Source: JAYSSF01 sp043720715
GTDB lineage: Bacteria; Patescibacteriota; Gracilibacteria; Absconditabacterales; Absconditicoccaceae
NCBI GenBank assembly: GCA_043720715.1
Contig: JAYSSF010000057.1
Coordinates: 1 to 15,979, forward strand
Reading direction: 5' to 3'
Length of the DNA stretch: 15,979 bases
Shown: positions 15,963 to 15,979 of the stretch, in pieces
Layout of the letters: the number at the start of each line of letters is the position of its first letter
How positions within the stretch are numbered: position 1 is the first letter of the stretch
Position numbers and translations under genes: made by a program
The notes under the pieces: generated by a model
What the model was told of the DNA's origin: nothing
Seen by the model: only the letters and a program-made list of their open reading frames with translations
The model's database searches: none

Positions 15963-15979
15963 ACAATGACTAAATGTTA

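Noticed and set aside
1..15979. CRISPR arrays, insertion sequences, rRNA and tRNA genes
   Set aside because: I found no regularly spaced direct repeats with unique spacers, no transposase motifs, and no cloverleaf with CCA-adjacent acceptor pairing by eye. A covariance-model search would be needed to exclude a tRNA fully.

Overview
The window is bacterial and uses a genetic code in which UGA encodes glycine. Read with standard stops, nearly every gene is cut into fragments by TGA. Read with TGA as Gly, thirteen continuous, well-packed genes appear, and the TGA codons fall on glycines that are invariant in their families: the first Gly of the AtpD Walker A motif, the Gly of the MurF ATP loop, the Gly before the nucleophile Ser of an alpha/beta hydrolase, and a Gly in the Ddl HGxGGEDG motif. 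This is translation table 25, known from Candidatus Absconditabacteria (SR1) and Gracilibacteria (BD1-5/GN02). I infer a member of one of these Patescibacteria/CPR lineages and cannot decide between them. None of the thirteen complete genes has a convincing Shine-Dalgarno sequence.

Layout. 1-226: possible tail of a plus-strand gene and several hairpins. 227-2170 (minus): lepA (EF4). 2288-5409 (plus): a three-gene, A+T-rich cluster behind a perfect consensus promoter: a small unknown protein, an unknown protein with one membrane segment, and a 594-residue protein with lytic-transglycosylase-like motifs. 5447-6472 (plus): family 2 glycosyltransferase. 6536-6817 (plus): gatC. 6826-7410 and 7453-10332 (minus): an unknown protein, and a 959-residue membrane-anchored or exported protein with five copies of a strictly spaced four-cysteine repeat plus one Myxococcus-type cysteine-rich motif. 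10533-11933 (plus): atpD without other ATP synthase genes beside it, followed by a terminator. 12056-12691 (plus): HAD-type nucleotidase-like protein. 12693-14911 (minus): alpha/beta hydrolase and a membrane-anchored murF. 14943-15917 (plus): ddl, which stops before its last catalytic motif.

How the genes relate. Ddl makes D-Ala-D-Ala and MurF attaches it to the peptidoglycan precursor, so the right end is a cell-wall locus. The transglycosylase-like protein and the glycosyltransferase also point to envelope work. lepA, gatC and atpD are housekeeping genes. The genes most worth following are the Cys-repeat surface protein and the three-gene muramidase-like cluster.
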